Shown: one piece after another, positions 39,963-50,727 of the stretch
How positions within the stretch are numbered: position 1 is the first letter of the stretch
Layout of the letters: every line of letters starts with the position of its first letter
From: Branchipolynoe longqiensis
Taxonomy: Eukaryota; Annelida; Polychaeta; Phyllodocida; Polynoidae
Length of the DNA stretch: 64,000 nt
Direction: 5' to 3'
NCBI GenBank assembly: GCA_030323885.1
Contig: CM059196.1
Coordinates: 37,809,535-37,873,534 of the forward strand
Translations under genes and position numbers: made by a program
The notes under the pieces: generated by a model
Told to the model about the DNA's origin: nothing
The model's database searches: none
What the model saw: only the letters and a program-made list of their open reading frames with translations

Positions 39963-40447
39963 CCTTGTTTTGTTGTCCTTTATGTAGTTGCATTTTTTTT
40001 TTAAGTTGGCCGGAGGAGGGAGAGATTGTTACAATACAAAATAAATAAAAACTGTCCTGGTTTCACGAACCAGGTTTATTTCAGCAATATGTCAGTGTAA
40101 CTATCGAGTTCTTTCTGGGGAATTTGTAGATGGCGTCTAGTACTAGTGGTAGTACGACCGTCATTTATATATATATATGGCCGTTTTATGGCTTGCATCT
40201 GTTGAAAGCTTCTAATTTTTGTTTAAGCCTTTTTCTTCTCTTTCTGTTGTTGTTGTTGAAGAGTGGGAGAAAGGAATGAAAAGGGGAATATGGGGGGGGG
40301 GGGCGGGGGAGTGGGGAAGTACTTTACAGAGAAATGTAAGTCGGCAGTTTCTAGGCATTATGAGAAATACGGTTAAAGCCTCACCAGGCCGACCACTATT
40401 ATAGCCTGCATTCTGATCCTGTACAGTCAGCAGTATAGGTTGGATTA
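39963..40447. other. Unassigned region
   Basis: Poly-C near 39951-39964 and poly-G near 40292-40312. A TATAT run lies near 40168. Confidence 0.3.
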
Positions 40448-40712
40448 TGCCCGGTACACACCTCCCGTATATGACCTAAAACTGCCCGTTTCGCGACTAA
40501 GTTTGAGTTTTAGTCGTTAGGTGTGCGACCCCCTAGCACACCACAGCCTTGCGATTCGCGACTTAAAACTCAGTTTTAGGGCTTAAAATTCTAATCGCAA
40601 GACATTCGAAAAATGAATCGGCCAGTTTTACGTCGCGAAACAGGATGGGTCCGGTTGTGAAATGCAGTCAGTTTTAGCGCGTGAATCGTATACGGGAGGT
40701 GTGTACCAGGCA
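40448..40712. mobile_element. MITE M2 with TTA duplication
   Basis: TGCCCGGTACACACCTCCCG and its inverse, with TTA at 40445-40447 and 40713-40715. Confidence 0.92.
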
Positions 40713-40794
40713 TTAGTTGCAACAAGTAGTTGAAGTAACTAATCTCAAAATTGACACAGCACAGCACTTTGTCATTGTAACTTGCACATTCCAC

Positions 40795-41029
40795 GGCTTC
40801 TTCACTTCACTCCATTTCACTTCCCTTAGCCTCACTTCATTTCACATAGCTTCACTTCATTTCTTGTAGCTTCACTTCAGTTAGCGTCATTCCACTTCAT
40901 TCCGCTTAGTTTCACTTAACTTTGCTTCATATAGCTTCACTCTGCTCCAGTTCACCTCACTTCACTTCATTTTTCTTCTCCTCACTTCACTCCATTTCAC
41001 TTAGCTTCCCTCCACTCCACTTCACTTCA
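40795..41029. repeat. Degenerate TTCACTTCAT repeat
   Basis: About 235 bp of CTTCACTTCATTTCAC-type text with a rough 10-15 bp period. Confidence 0.8.
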
Positions 41030-41041
41030 CCATACGCTGTA

Positions 41042-41374
41042 GACCAGACGGGATCGCCGAATGAGTTAGAGCGTCCGTCTCCCGTGTTGGTAGATCGTGG
41101 GTTCGAACCTGGGTTGAGTTAAACCAATGACTTAAAAACTGATACTTGTTGCTTCTAGCCTGGCGCTCGGCATTATTAGGATAGGACAAGGACTGGTTGC
41201 CTCAGCGTCAGGATAATGTGACTGAGTGGGATATCAGGTCATGGTGCTGGCGGCCTGGTCTTCCAGTGGGGCAGCACTATAAAGTCATCATGAGTGCGCA
41301 CTGTCACAAGTCGGAACCCATCCTGATATGACCTTAGATGTTACTAGGACTTAAAACAACAACAAACAAACAAA
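41042..41374 (+). mobile_element. SINE-A, reference full-length copy (plus)
   Basis: The 333-bp element starts with a tRNA-like head: box A is CGCCGAATGAGTTAGAGC and box B GGGTTCGAACCTGG about 40 bp later. A body containing TGGCGCTCGGCATTATTAGG follows, then a strongly conserved central block (GGGGCAGCACTATAAAGT with GTGCGCACTGTCACAAGTCG) and a 3' end TGACCTTAGATGTTACTAGG leading into an AACAACAAACAAAC tail. CCATACGCTGTA (41030-41041) and CCATAAGCTGTA (41375-41386) form a 12-bp duplication with one mismatch. A conserved centre shared between copies with different heads is known from SINE superfamilies; which one this belongs to needs a search. Confidence 0.95.
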
Positions 41375-41439
41375 CCATAAGCTGTAAGGATTGCTGGGGA
41401 ACCACTGATGACTTCTTAACCAGCTTTCTCTATTGCCCA

Positions 41440-41545
41440 CAGAATCAATGTCGTAAGTCATTGTTTTGACTTGGCCTGGATTAGAACCCACGACCGTCCA
41501 CATGCGAAGCCAGCATTCTAACTAATTTGATCATTCTGTTCGGTT
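41440..41545 (-). mobile_element. SINE-A head fragment (minus)
   Basis: GTAAGTCATTGTTTTGACTTG, then TTAGAACCCACGACC and CTAACTAATTTGATCATTC match the box B to box A region. Confidence 0.6.
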
Positions 41546-41756
41546 GCCTTTAGAGAGAAACATCTCAGACTATTCATCCCAAGAATGAGCAGAAATTCTA
41601 ACAGTGTCATGAAGATTATTAAAGTGGTACACTGATGAAAGCATTTTTTTTTAGCAACCATACTTACCTAGATTTGATCCTACACTACATATATATGTAT
41701 CTAACTTAGATACTGGTCCAGTTATTAAATTGTTATTGCGACATAGAAGTCAATTT

Positions 41757-42085
41757 GCTAGCGGGACGTAGCTCAGGCGGTAGTATCTACTTATGAAGCT
41801 GTTGGTTATCCGATCGATCCTGCTCAGTGGACACATTTACAGTTTAGGTTATTTTCCGTTCCAACCAGTGGGCCACAAATGATTCATCAAAGGCTGTGGT
41901 ATGTGCTGTCCTGTCTGTGGGAAGGTGCATATAAAAGACCCCTTGCTGCTTATCGGAAAGAGTAGCCTATGTGGTGGCAGCGGGTTTCCTCCAAAGAAAT
42001 ATGTCAGAATGACCATATGTTTGACGTCCAATAGCCCATGATAAAATTCAATGCGCTCTCGAGGCGTTAAATAAAACAAATTTGT
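41757..42085 (+). mobile_element. SINE-D, molluscan-type tRNA SINE (plus)
   Basis: The head GCGGGACGTAGCTCAGGCGG carries box A; box B is degraded (TTATCCGATCGATCC). The middle has TGTGGGAAGGTGCATATAAA and AGCGGGTTTCCTC, and the end is GCGTTAAATAAAACAAATTTG. From memory this order is that of a SINE found widely in molluscs. The perfect 13-bp duplication TAGAAGTCAATTT (41744-41756 and 42086-42098) lies within M1. Confidence 0.9.
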
Positions 42086-42152
42086 TAGAAGTCAATTTAA
42101 TAGAGCCTGTCAATGTTGAGGCCTATGATGTCCAGCATTTTTTTAAAAAGAC

Positions 42153-42380
42153 GCCAAAATTAACTTAGCACGTGCCAAAATTAACCTTCTATAATAAAAG
42201 TTACTTCAAACTAAAATAAAATACCATATAATAATCAACCTAATATATTTAACTCATAAATATATGGCCAAAATTAACTTAGCACGTGCCAAAATTAACC
42301 TTCTATAATAAAAGTTACTTCAAACTAAAATAAAATACCATATAATAATGAACCTAATATATTTAACTCATAAATATATG
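42153..42380. repeat. 114-bp tandem duplication inside M1
   Basis: GCCAAAATTAACTTAGCACG starts at 42153 and at 42267; the two units differ at very few positions, so the duplication is recent relative to M1. Confidence 0.92.
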
Positions 42381-42415
42381 GCCAAAAGTCAAAACCATCG
42401 AACTATGTAGCTTTA

Positions 42416-43215
42416 AGCACCCCTAAGTCGGATAACAGCGGAGAGAATGTGACTCATACTCATAGACTAGATGCCAGTATATGAACTTTGAATGAGGCCA
42501 AAAGTGGGTTGACTTATAGAATGGGAACTCCGTCTGGACTACAGTCTGATTTCAGCATATGCCTCCGCACCCCCCCCCCCCCCACCACCACCACCACCCG
42601 CTCCCTTAGCAACCATCCCGCCCCCACAGCTCCCTACACCTCAAGCCGTGGTTGGTTTATAGCCCGTGCTGAAGTACTACTCACCCCGTAAAGCACAACA
42701 TGGCAAGAAACTGTGAAAACCTTGGATCTAGGTGTTCTGCAGGCAATGGTAAATGTATCAGTTCTTGACTATTTCAAACATGTTCTTTAGACTTAAGGTT
42801 GGTCCCCCCCCCACCCCCCCATCTCAACTCTTTCCGGTAAATGCAAGTTTTGTATCCTTCCAACATTTATAACTGGTTTGTAAATACAGGTTATATTTCA
42901 GAATGGCTCCTGCTAGTGGAGACATTCTTAATATATTCAATCTATATTGTTATTATTATTATTATTATCATTATTATTGAACCATAGTAACCTGGCTAGC
43001 AGCAGAAATCTAAAAGGAAGAGCAGGTTGTTCAGGGATGCTCATCCTACCCAACATCAGTAGGTTAGTAAATTTTTGACAGGCACATCATAATAACCAAA
43101 CAATGATAATAAATGTAACACCCCACTCTGAAATAATATTTGTATAATAAATTACACAACACAATATTATTACCACCGACTAAGTTAAATTCACTAACCA
43201 CAGTATCTTTAAGTG
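42416..43215. other. Unassigned region
   Basis: Poly-C and ACC run near 42570-42600, poly-C near 42808-42820 and an (ATT)n run near 42953-42979. No exon recognised. Confidence 0.35.
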
Positions 43216-43432
43216 AACTGATTGGTTGGGGATTTACGTATTAGCAACATATCAGGATGGCTACCGAGTTGCCAAGGTGAGCACTCGTTGCGGTTTTATA
43301 GTGCTGCCTCACAACCCAGCATCCCACTTCCATCACTGACCTAACGAGTCAGTGCCCTATCCTTGTAAACACTAAGCAACAGACTATGTAGAAAAATGTA
43401 TCGGTTCTGTAATTCACAACCTCCCATACAGG
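43216..43432 (-). mobile_element. SINE-A, degenerate (minus)
   Basis: GGTTGGGGATTTACGTATTAG through CACTCGTTGCGGTTTTATAG to a diverged body. The head is lost. Confidence 0.6.
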
Positions 43433-43436
43433 TGAA

Positions 43437-43640
43437 ACAAAGGATAGGGCAGGGACTGGCTAGCTCAGTGTCAGGATAATGTGACTGAGTGGGATATCAG
43501 GTCATGGTGCTGGTGGCCTGGTCTCCCAGTGGGGCAGCACTATAAAGTCGCCATAAGTGCGCACTGTCACAAGTCGGTACCCGTCCTGATATGACTTTAG
43601 ATGTTGCTAGGACGTAAAACAACACCAAACAAACAAACAC
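43437..43640 (+). mobile_element. SINE-A, 5'-truncated, well preserved (plus)
   Basis: Begins AGGATAGGGCAGGGACTGG and ends in an AACAACACCAAACAAACAAA tail. It lies tail to tail with the preceding degenerate copy. Confidence 0.9.
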
Positions 43641-43720
43641 TCTGACCAATAGTCGACCCAGTCTTATTTTTAACTGAAAGAGAAGACTTATTTCAGACGC
43701 ACACGGGAGGCACTAGAGAA

Positions 43721-43734
43721 GCGCCATCTAGTGA
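43721..43734 (-). promoter_or_regulatory. CTCF-like word
   Basis: On the minus strand TCACTAGATGGCGC agrees with CCASYAGRKGGCRS at 13 of 14 positions. A single match of this length may occur by chance. Confidence 0.3.
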
Positions 43735-43825
43735 GTTTCCTTAGCATCACTAACAGTAACACTAGTAACAGATCAGGCACAATATGTTCTTCCCATGACG
43801 GGTTCAAGTCACAATCAACCCAATG

Positions 43826-44042
43826 TTCGAATCCCGACCGAGTCAACCCAATGCCTTACAAAATTGATAATTGTTGCTACCTAGCCTGGAGCTCGTCATT
43901 ACTAGGATATCTCGTTTAGCTCAATTTCAGGATATTGTGATTGAGTATAGGGTCATGGCATCCTGGTCCCCCAGTGGGGCAGCACTGTAAAGTCGCCATG
44001 AGTGTGCGCTGTCACAAGTCGGTACCCATCCCGATATAAGTA
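43826..44042 (+). mobile_element. SINE-A, diverged (plus)
   Basis: Starts at box B (TGTTCGAATCCCGACCGAGTC) and continues to GGTACCCATCCCGATATAAG. The 3' tail is missing. Confidence 0.8.
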
Positions 44043-44385
44043 GGTATCCCAATGTAGTATATATATACAAGTCAATTCCAGAGCCTTGATGGTATATTTC
44101 TCTTACTTTTTACGATATGGGTCCCTTAAAATGACTTTTTCTCCTATTTTTTACAAGTCTGAAATTAACCCCAATTTATTCAATCTTTTAATGTCTCTCA
44201 AAACTAAACCGTTTGAGATATCTTGATGAAATAAAAACTAATAAATTTCATAATTGACCCTCTTTAATTTGGATGCAAAAGTGTAACACTATTTTGCATT
44301 TTAAAATGTCATCTGTGATACCTAATATAAACTTAGATGTTGCTTGAACAGAACTCCAACAGACACATAGGGACAGACACAACTT
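44043..44385. other. Unassigned AT-rich region
   Basis: No repeat or exon recognised. Confidence 0.3.
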
Positions 44386-44776
44386 TAAATTTAAAGTGTG
44401 ATAACCCAATGAGCATCAAATTTTAGAAACCAAAACATCTAGATTTGATCCTACACATCTAGATTTGATCCTACACATCCAGGTTAGAAAATTAAGACAC
44501 TGGTGCACTTATGAAGCATTCATTGAGGCGCAGAAGGAAATACTAAACCAATTTAATAGAAGCTGTCACTGCTGAAGTCAATGCTATGATGTCCAGAATT
44601 TTTACTTGAGCGCTAAAATTAATTTGCCATTTTCTCACTTCAAATAGCCACCAAGTTAACGACTGAAAACAAAAGTTAAAAAAACTAAAGAAAACTGATT
44701 ATAATTATCAGTATAATTATATTTATCTAAAAATGATATGCAGAATGTCAAAAACACCGGATTATGCTATTCTAAT
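44386..44776. mobile_element. MITE M1, diverged
   Basis: Internal blocks are in order, with an 18-bp tandem duplication of CATCTAGATTTGATCCTACA near 44446-44482. Both end repeats are degraded. Confidence 0.75.
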
Positions 44777-44837
44777 TCCCAGTTCAGTAAAACACTGAAA
44801 GTGCAAAGTGTGAAAGGCGAGGGTTTAAACACATAAT

Positions 44838-45024
44838 GTTAAAGTTGAATTTCCTGATGGTTTCGAGTTTCTCCCATTTTCTTAGATAAATACATTAGAT
44901 TGGTTGTTGTATTCTAAGTTACTTTAGTTTGAAGTAACTTTTATTTTAAATGGCTAACTTTAGAGATATTTGAAGTGTAAATATGGAAAAATTACTTTTG
45001 GCAAACACGCCAAAACTCTTGAGA
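44838..45024. mobile_element. MITE M1, left half only
   Basis: GTTAAAGTTGAATTTCCTGATGG to GCCAAAACTCTTGAGACTATAG. It is cut where the next repeat begins. Confidence 0.7.
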
Positions 45025-45171
45025 CTATAGAGGGTATTCCCGTGACGTCATCAACCAGAAGTGCGGCCATTGTGGCGATTTCAACTACTAAACAACCATC
45101 GCCGTGAATATGGGCTATGCTGCGGACACGGCGTAAAGCAACCACCAATCAATCAATCAATCAATCAGTAA
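45025..45171. repeat. Repeat shared with 47240-47340, ending in (AATC)n
   Basis: CTATAGAGGG, TGACGTCA and GCGGCCATTGTGGCGAT are found here and, inverted, near 47262-47340. An (AATC)n run at 45147-45171 follows, which may be a retroelement-type tail. Confidence 0.45.
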
Positions 45172-45257
45172 ACAACCTGCCAGCAGTTGTACTGTCCATG
45201 TTTACTAGATCGAAAACCTAACCATTTGTTATTATTCTGATGATCATTAAAACAACA

Positions 45258-45641
45258 TGTAAATCAATTCGTATTACATAAATACATACTGTGTTAATAA
45301 ATAAAATCACTATTTCTATTTCACTCTCTCTGTATGTAAAGCAAGTCGTATCACATGAATACATTCTATGTCAATAAATAAAATTACTATTTCCATTTCA
45401 TTGTATTTGTATGTAAAGCAAGTCGTAGCACATGAATACATACTATGCCAATATATCAAATTACTATTTCCATTTCATTGTCTCTGTGTGTAAAGCAGGT
45501 TGTATCACATGAATACATTCCATGTCAATAAATAAATTTACTATTTCCATTTCATTGTATCTGTATGTAAAGCAAACTGTATCACATGAATACATACTAT
45601 TTTAATAAATAAAATTACTATTTCCATTTAATTTTCTCTGT
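45258..45641. repeat. 77-bp satellite, left part
   Basis: About five units with GTATGTAAAGCAAGTCGTAT and ATTACTATTTCCATTTCATT; GTATGTAAAG at 45332 and 45409 shows the 77-bp step. Confidence 0.9.
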
Positions 45642-46182
45642 TAGCGTGTGCCCAACGTACGACAATTTGCCAGTATGTCGGCATTCGTCAAACTTTTCAG
45701 GGGCAGGGGATCAAAATCGGCGTACATGCAACGTATGTAACGTATGAAGAACGTATCTCTGACCTATCGAATACGCTCACGGTACGTTTATTAAAGTTAT
45801 GTATGTTACTTCATCGCTAGAAGTAGGGCATATATACGTTAAGTATGCTAGAGATACGACAGGGATACGTTAGAAGTACATTAGGAGTACGTTATGCATC
45901 CGTTGGCTTACGCGGACTGCATGGCTGAACGTACGGCTAATGTGTGCATAACATATGCCGACGTACGTCGAGCGTATGAGAAACGTATGAGCCATACGGC
46001 GACATAAGTTGACAATTTTGAACAGGCAGAAAATATTTTTAGTGGCTCGACCTATGCCGACCTATCCCGAGCGTACTCGACGTATGCCCAACGTATATGT
46101 AACCTATGATGCCGTATTAGTCGAAAATCGCATACGTCGGCATACGCTAACCCTATACGTCCTAGTGTGACAGCCCCTTAAA
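45642..46182. mobile_element. MITE M3 inside the satellite
   Basis: The right end GTCCTAGTGTGACAGCCCCTT is clear; the left end is lost. GTCAAACTTTTCAGGGGCAG near 45688 and many CGTATG words identify the family. The satellite resumes at AAAGCAAACTG directly after it. Confidence 0.82.
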
Positions 46183-46215
46183 GCAAACTGTATCACATGA
46201 ATACATACTATGTTA
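46183..46215. repeat. 77-bp satellite, right remnant
   Basis: AAAGCAAACTGTATCACATG and ATACATACTATGTTA continue the array after the M3 insertion. Confidence 0.85.
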
Positions 46216-46594
46216 TTCAATTAAATTGACATACTAACAATCTCAGAATTTGGATTATATATGTGAGGTTTTACTTTGCTATTAATTTTCTTCCATGTTT
46301 GAACTGTGGAAGTTCTACACAGCCTCACAGGGCCAGTAGATAAGATATACCCCGGTGAGTATGCTATCGGAAACTATATATTTCCATAATAGATTATAGA
46401 GCACCTATATATATATAATTTACATTAATTTAATTAGGTATTTAGTTCAATTCTTTATTTCATATTCGAATCAGACGATCAAATAGATATGTCAGAAGTA
46501 TATATGGCTCGATCAAATATTCACTTCTTGTAAGCAAAACTAGATAAAAATGATATATTCATCTCATATAGGCCTACTCCATATATGTGTTGCC
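46216..46594. other. Unassigned AT-rich region
   Basis: Nothing recognised. Confidence 0.3.
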
Positions 46595-46604
46595 TGTTTC
46601 CATC

Positions 46605-46697
46605 TAGATAAAAGCTTCACCGCGTAGGATACTTACAGTAGGCTGGCTACCGCAGCAGTAGGCCTACATGCAGACTACGGGGTGAATCTTTTATCTA
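46605..46697. mobile_element. 93-bp MITE M6 with 9-bp duplication
   Basis: TAGATAAAAGCTTCACC at the left and GGTGAATCTTTTATCTA at the right. GTTTCCATC is duplicated perfectly at 46596-46604 and 46698-46706. Two inner ends continue as CGTAG. Confidence 0.93.
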
Positions 46698-46812
46698 GTT
46701 TCCATCATGCTAACGCTGGCACAATCATTTATATTTGTTATGTTCCAATCCACCAGTTAGATATCAATTAGAAGACACCATATCTCCAGTTACCAGAGTG
46801 TAGAAGATGATT

Positions 46813-46910
46813 AAATATAATAAATAAATAAATGAATAAATAAATGAATGAATGAATGAATAAATAATAAATAAGTAAATAAATTTAATAAATAAATACC
46901 AGGCTGCTAA

Positions 46911-46993
<83 letters not shown>

Positions 46994-46996
46994 ATA
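46813..46996. repeat. (AAAT)n microsatellite
   Basis: About 180 bp of AAAT, broken by a TAAATACCAGGCTGCTAA block at 46893-46911 that recurs as TAAATACGAGGCTGCTAG at the right border. Confidence 0.93.
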
Positions 46997-47235
46997 CGAG
47001 GCTGCTAGGACTAAGGATAGGAGTGTGTCGATATGGTTGGTTGCTTCCTCGATTACCCACCCAACATATTTTCATTGATATACGCCTACTTTCAACATGT
47101 AACTAAATGTGTTTAACGCAAACAATTATACGCATATATATTCTCAAGTCGTTCCACTCATTAAACAGTCTATATAGTGTTATATGTGTGCTATGATCGG
47201 GCAGAGAGCTATGCCAACGTAGACTTAAAGCATAA
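46997..47235. other. Unassigned region
   Basis: Nothing recognised. Confidence 0.25.
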
Positions 47236-47663
47236 ATGAGTCGTAACATGTGGTTTGTTACTGTGGTTACTATCGCCACAATGGCCGCGCGTCCATTTAG
47301 CGTGACGTCAGTGTATACGCTCTATAGAGGGGGTGTAATGACATCACAAGACAACTTTCAGTGGCCATATTGGATGGCATACAGAAGGCTTGCAACTGCC
47401 TACACTGTGCTTATTTACTGATTTGTTGGTTTATTTGTCACTGTTTTGAGCAGTTTGGCCTCAGAAGTTGTTGTTAAAGTGCTGTAAGTAAACACATTGG
47501 ATGTAAACTGCCCAGAACCTCTCATAATGCAAGAAAACTCTGTTTTACTGCATCTGCATGCATTCACAACATGGCTAGCGAGGGTGCTCGTAATCCAAGA
47601 TGGCTGGCCGCTGACCGCTGACTGCTGAGTGATGACGTCACATGCACTCCCTCTATGGGCTCT
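47236..47663. mobile_element. Inverted-repeat element M15 and flanking repeat
   Basis: GCTCTATAGAGGGGGTG with ATGACATCAC at 47329 is mirrored by GATGACGTCACATGCACTCC and CTCTATGGGCTC ending at 47663. The stretch before it (47240-47328) is the repeat also found at 45025. Confidence 0.55.
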
Positions 47664-48203
47664 AGTTAATTACTAATTAAATTCAAGACTGGCGAAAACA
47701 GTTAGTGAAATGCCCCCATGGCACTCACTTGCTGGAGTAGTTTTCTGTTGGTATTAAAATGGACCGACCCACTCTTACAATGCCGGAACTAGTTTCAAAA
47801 CGCCATCTCTATACGCGGATGCGAGCAATAATCGGTGATTTAGGGATAGGCCCCGACGGTGTGGAGTATATTTGAGTGTTCTAACTTGTGGTAAGCTCTT
47901 TAGGGTAAAGTGGCCTGGATTCATTTAAAGACCACATTCAGCTCGATGTAATTTGTAAAGGAATAATATTGCTCCCCGCCAACCACCGCACCTCTACCTC
48001 AGCAATATTGTAACCGACTAAATCTGGTGGGGAGGGGGGATTGATACCGATATTATGCCGCCTCCCCAGGATAGCATGAACCTCTGGTAAGCAATGCATA
48101 TCATTCAGTGAGGAAATGGTCAGATGCGGAGATATGGCAGCATCACCTGGAGGGAGAAGTGGGAAACAGAAAGGCGTCTGCCTAGTAGCAGACTAGTTCG
48201 CCC
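47664..48203. other. Unassigned region
   Basis: Mixed composition. No exon or repeat recognised. Confidence 0.3.
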
Positions 48204-48209
48204 CCCAGG

Positions 48210-48929
48210 GCCCGTATGCACCAAGTTGTGCTAGGCTTAACCGGAGCTAGGCCCTAGCTCCGTTCACCTAGCACCGGGTAGTGGGGGGTCCGCGAAAAAG
48301 GTAAAGTGGTATGCACCAATGTTTTAGCTGGAGCGGATAGCTGACCGTTAGTTTATTTATAGATTTGGGAATTCCCTCCAGTCGACAATATGAATAACGT
48401 CGCCAATGCAGCGCGAGTGTTAATAAGGGTTCGATTTTATAGTTAAATTGATAAGATTTCACTTATTGCGTATGTAATTCTGTTAAATAAGATAGCATTG
48501 AATAGATTTGGGCCTAATATATTGCCCCCGATTCGGCGGCGGCCATGTTTATTTGACGTTGGACTGTATGGATATCGACGTCGCTGCGGCGGCGATTTGT
48601 TTACTTTACACTCGCCGATTCGAAAATATTAATATCGCTGCCATTACAGCATCACCGTTAATCTCGCTTCGATTTTAGGGTTAATTTAATGAAATTTCAC
48701 GATTTGCCGATGTAATTCTGTTAAATATGATCGCATTCAATAGATTGAGACCCACACACGCACACTAACCGCCCCGGCTAGCAGTTAAACCCGATTTGAT
48801 AATGGTTTAGCTTAGCCTAGGCTACGGTCCGCGCTGGCACCGATTGATGCATACGGATTTTCCACAGTTAGCCCTGTGGAGATAGTCAAACCGCGGTTAA
48901 GGCCCTAACTCCCGATTGGTGCATACGGC
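48210..48929. mobile_element. MITE M10 (GCCCGTATGCACC ends), 720 bp
   Basis: GCCCGTATGCACCAA at the left and TTGGTGCATACGGC at the right, with CCCAGG flanking both sides (48204-48209 and 48930-48935). Two related ~100-bp blocks (TTCGATTTTA, TTTCAC, ATGTAATTCTGTTAAATA) lie about 240 bp apart inside. No coding capacity seen. Confidence 0.82.
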
Positions 48930-48935
48930 CCCAGG

Positions 48936-49194
48936 TCGCTCACTGCCTCCCTCAAGGGGCTCAAATAGCAGTTGGATGTTATTGTAATTAGTTATAATAC
49001 AATATATCAGCACACATACAATTAGAGTAGATAACACTTACAAGACAATTATATAATTACTAATGCCCGTATAATAGATTGACACATTCCATAACACACC
49101 ATCCATCACGGTGCCGTGACCTGTTTTGTTTGTAATTTGTGATGTGTATTTTGTTTGTAATTTGTGATAGGATTTAAAAAAAGGATAAATACAA
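48936..49194. other. Unassigned AT-rich region
   Basis: Nothing recognised. Confidence 0.25.
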
Positions 49195-49202
49195 TGAGGC
49201 GG

Positions 49203-49539
49203 ATGGTTGGTTGGTATTGGAGTTTAAGGTCCTGGCATCATCTAAGGTCATATCCGGCTGGGCATCGATTTGTGACAGTGCACATGAATGGCGATTTTAT
49301 AGTGCTGCCCCACTGGGAAATCAGGCCATAAGCACCATCACCTGCTATCCCACTCAGTCACATTATCCTGACACTGAGCTAACAAGTCCTTGCCCTATCA
49401 TAGTGATGCCAAGCCCCAAGCTAGGAAGTGACAAGTATCAATTTTGTAAGTCATTGGTTTGACTCGACCGGGAATCGAACTCTCGATATCCCGCAAGGGA
49501 AGCCTGCGCTCTACCGATTCGGCCACCGCGTCTGGTGAG
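49203..49539 (-). mobile_element. SINE-A, full length, tail 2 and head 2 (minus)
   Basis: Tail GGTTGGTTGGTATTGGAG; head CTACCGATTCGGCCACCGCG. TGAGGCGG is present at 49195-49202 and 49540-49547 as an 8-bp duplication. Confidence 0.92.
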
Positions 49540-49547
49540 TGAGGCGG

Positions 49548-50418
49548 GTGAGGTCTCTAGACTCCACCTAACACTCTCCGTGTACCGCTTTGGTTATATA
49601 AACCGAAAAAGCACAGCAAAGTTGTGCTGGAGAGCATTTGAGTCTAGTAAACAAAGGGGTTGGGTGTTTTATTCTGAAAGGGGTAGTATAATGCGGGCAT
49701 GTTTTTTTAATGTTTTTTTTAAATTGAGGCTGTATTTATACTGTCCATAGCATATAAGCCCGGGTACCCAGGCTTGTTTTCAATGCTGGCCAGTTGTAGT
49801 GTTGGCGTTATCTTACTACACAGTAGCTGCTGATAAGGTATTTGATTGCCTGCATTTCAGTAGCAGATAGATAATTGGTTGGTATGGTTAGTAGCCTATG
49901 TTAGTTTTTTTATAATTTTCTTGGCATATATGTATTAATTTTTTCTTATTACTAGACTAGCCTACTCCTATTTACATATCATAGGCTTGTACGTAGCTGT
50001 GTGGTGTGTTATCTGGCTACTTTTGGCATGCTTACCTTCCATTGGGCGTCCCGCTGGTGGGCCGTGACATATCACATGCCCCTTTGCAGTGCAGCTTAGT
50101 GGGGGTTTCCCAGCCTTATTTTGCACAGATATTTTTTGTAAGTTTTTAGGTCAGGAATTATTTCCCCTGGTGGCAGTTTTATTCCGGTATATTATTGCCG
50201 TGGGTCGGGGCAGGGGTGAGGGGGCAGCTTTAGACCGCTAGACCAGACCAGTCAGTCTCTCCAGGCTTACTGGATATATATATCCCTCTCTGACCATAAT
50301 GCCTAATGTCAACAGGACAGATTTGGCATCCCCCAACAGTCGCCTTTCAAAATTGCGCTGGTCCGTCAAATACGTCACTTCCGGTCAGGTTTAAATAGGT
50401 CCACACGGGAGCTCCTTA

Positions 50419-50422
<4 letters not shown>
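49548..50422. other. Unassigned region
   Basis: A TTATATAAACCG word at 49594, otherwise no promoter support. No exon or repeat family recognised. Confidence 0.3.
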
Positions 50423-50488
<66 letters not shown>

Positions 50489-50655
50489 TGTGAGAGTGTG
50501 AGTGTGAGTGTGAGTGTGAGAGTGAGTGTGAGTGTGAGTGTGAGTGTGAGTGTGAGTGTGAGTGTGAGTGTGAGTGTGAGTGTGAGTGTGAGTGTGAGTG
50601 TGAGTGAGTGTGAGTGTGAGTGTGAGTGTGAGTGTGAGTGTGTGTGTGAGTGTGT

Positions 50656-50724
<69 letters not shown>
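50423..50724. repeat. (TG)n / (TGAGTG)n / (TG)n array
   Basis: About 300 bp: pure TG at both sides with a TGAGTG hexamer core. Histidine/threonine, valine/cysteine and serine/valine frames derive from it. Confidence 0.97.

Positions 50725-50727
<3 letters not shown>

Larger units (their letters stand above)
41630..42415. mobile_element. MITE M1 with nested SINE-D and internal duplication
   Basis: The left end is degraded and the right end is CATCGAACTATGTAGCTTTAA. It is split at 41757-42085 by SINE-D and carries a 114-bp tandem duplication at 42153-42380. Confidence 0.85.

Noticed and set aside
41042..41120. Functional tRNA gene (A and B boxes present)
   Set aside because: Acceptor stem and anticodon arm do not form, and the same head is joined to a 330-bp repeated element in many places.
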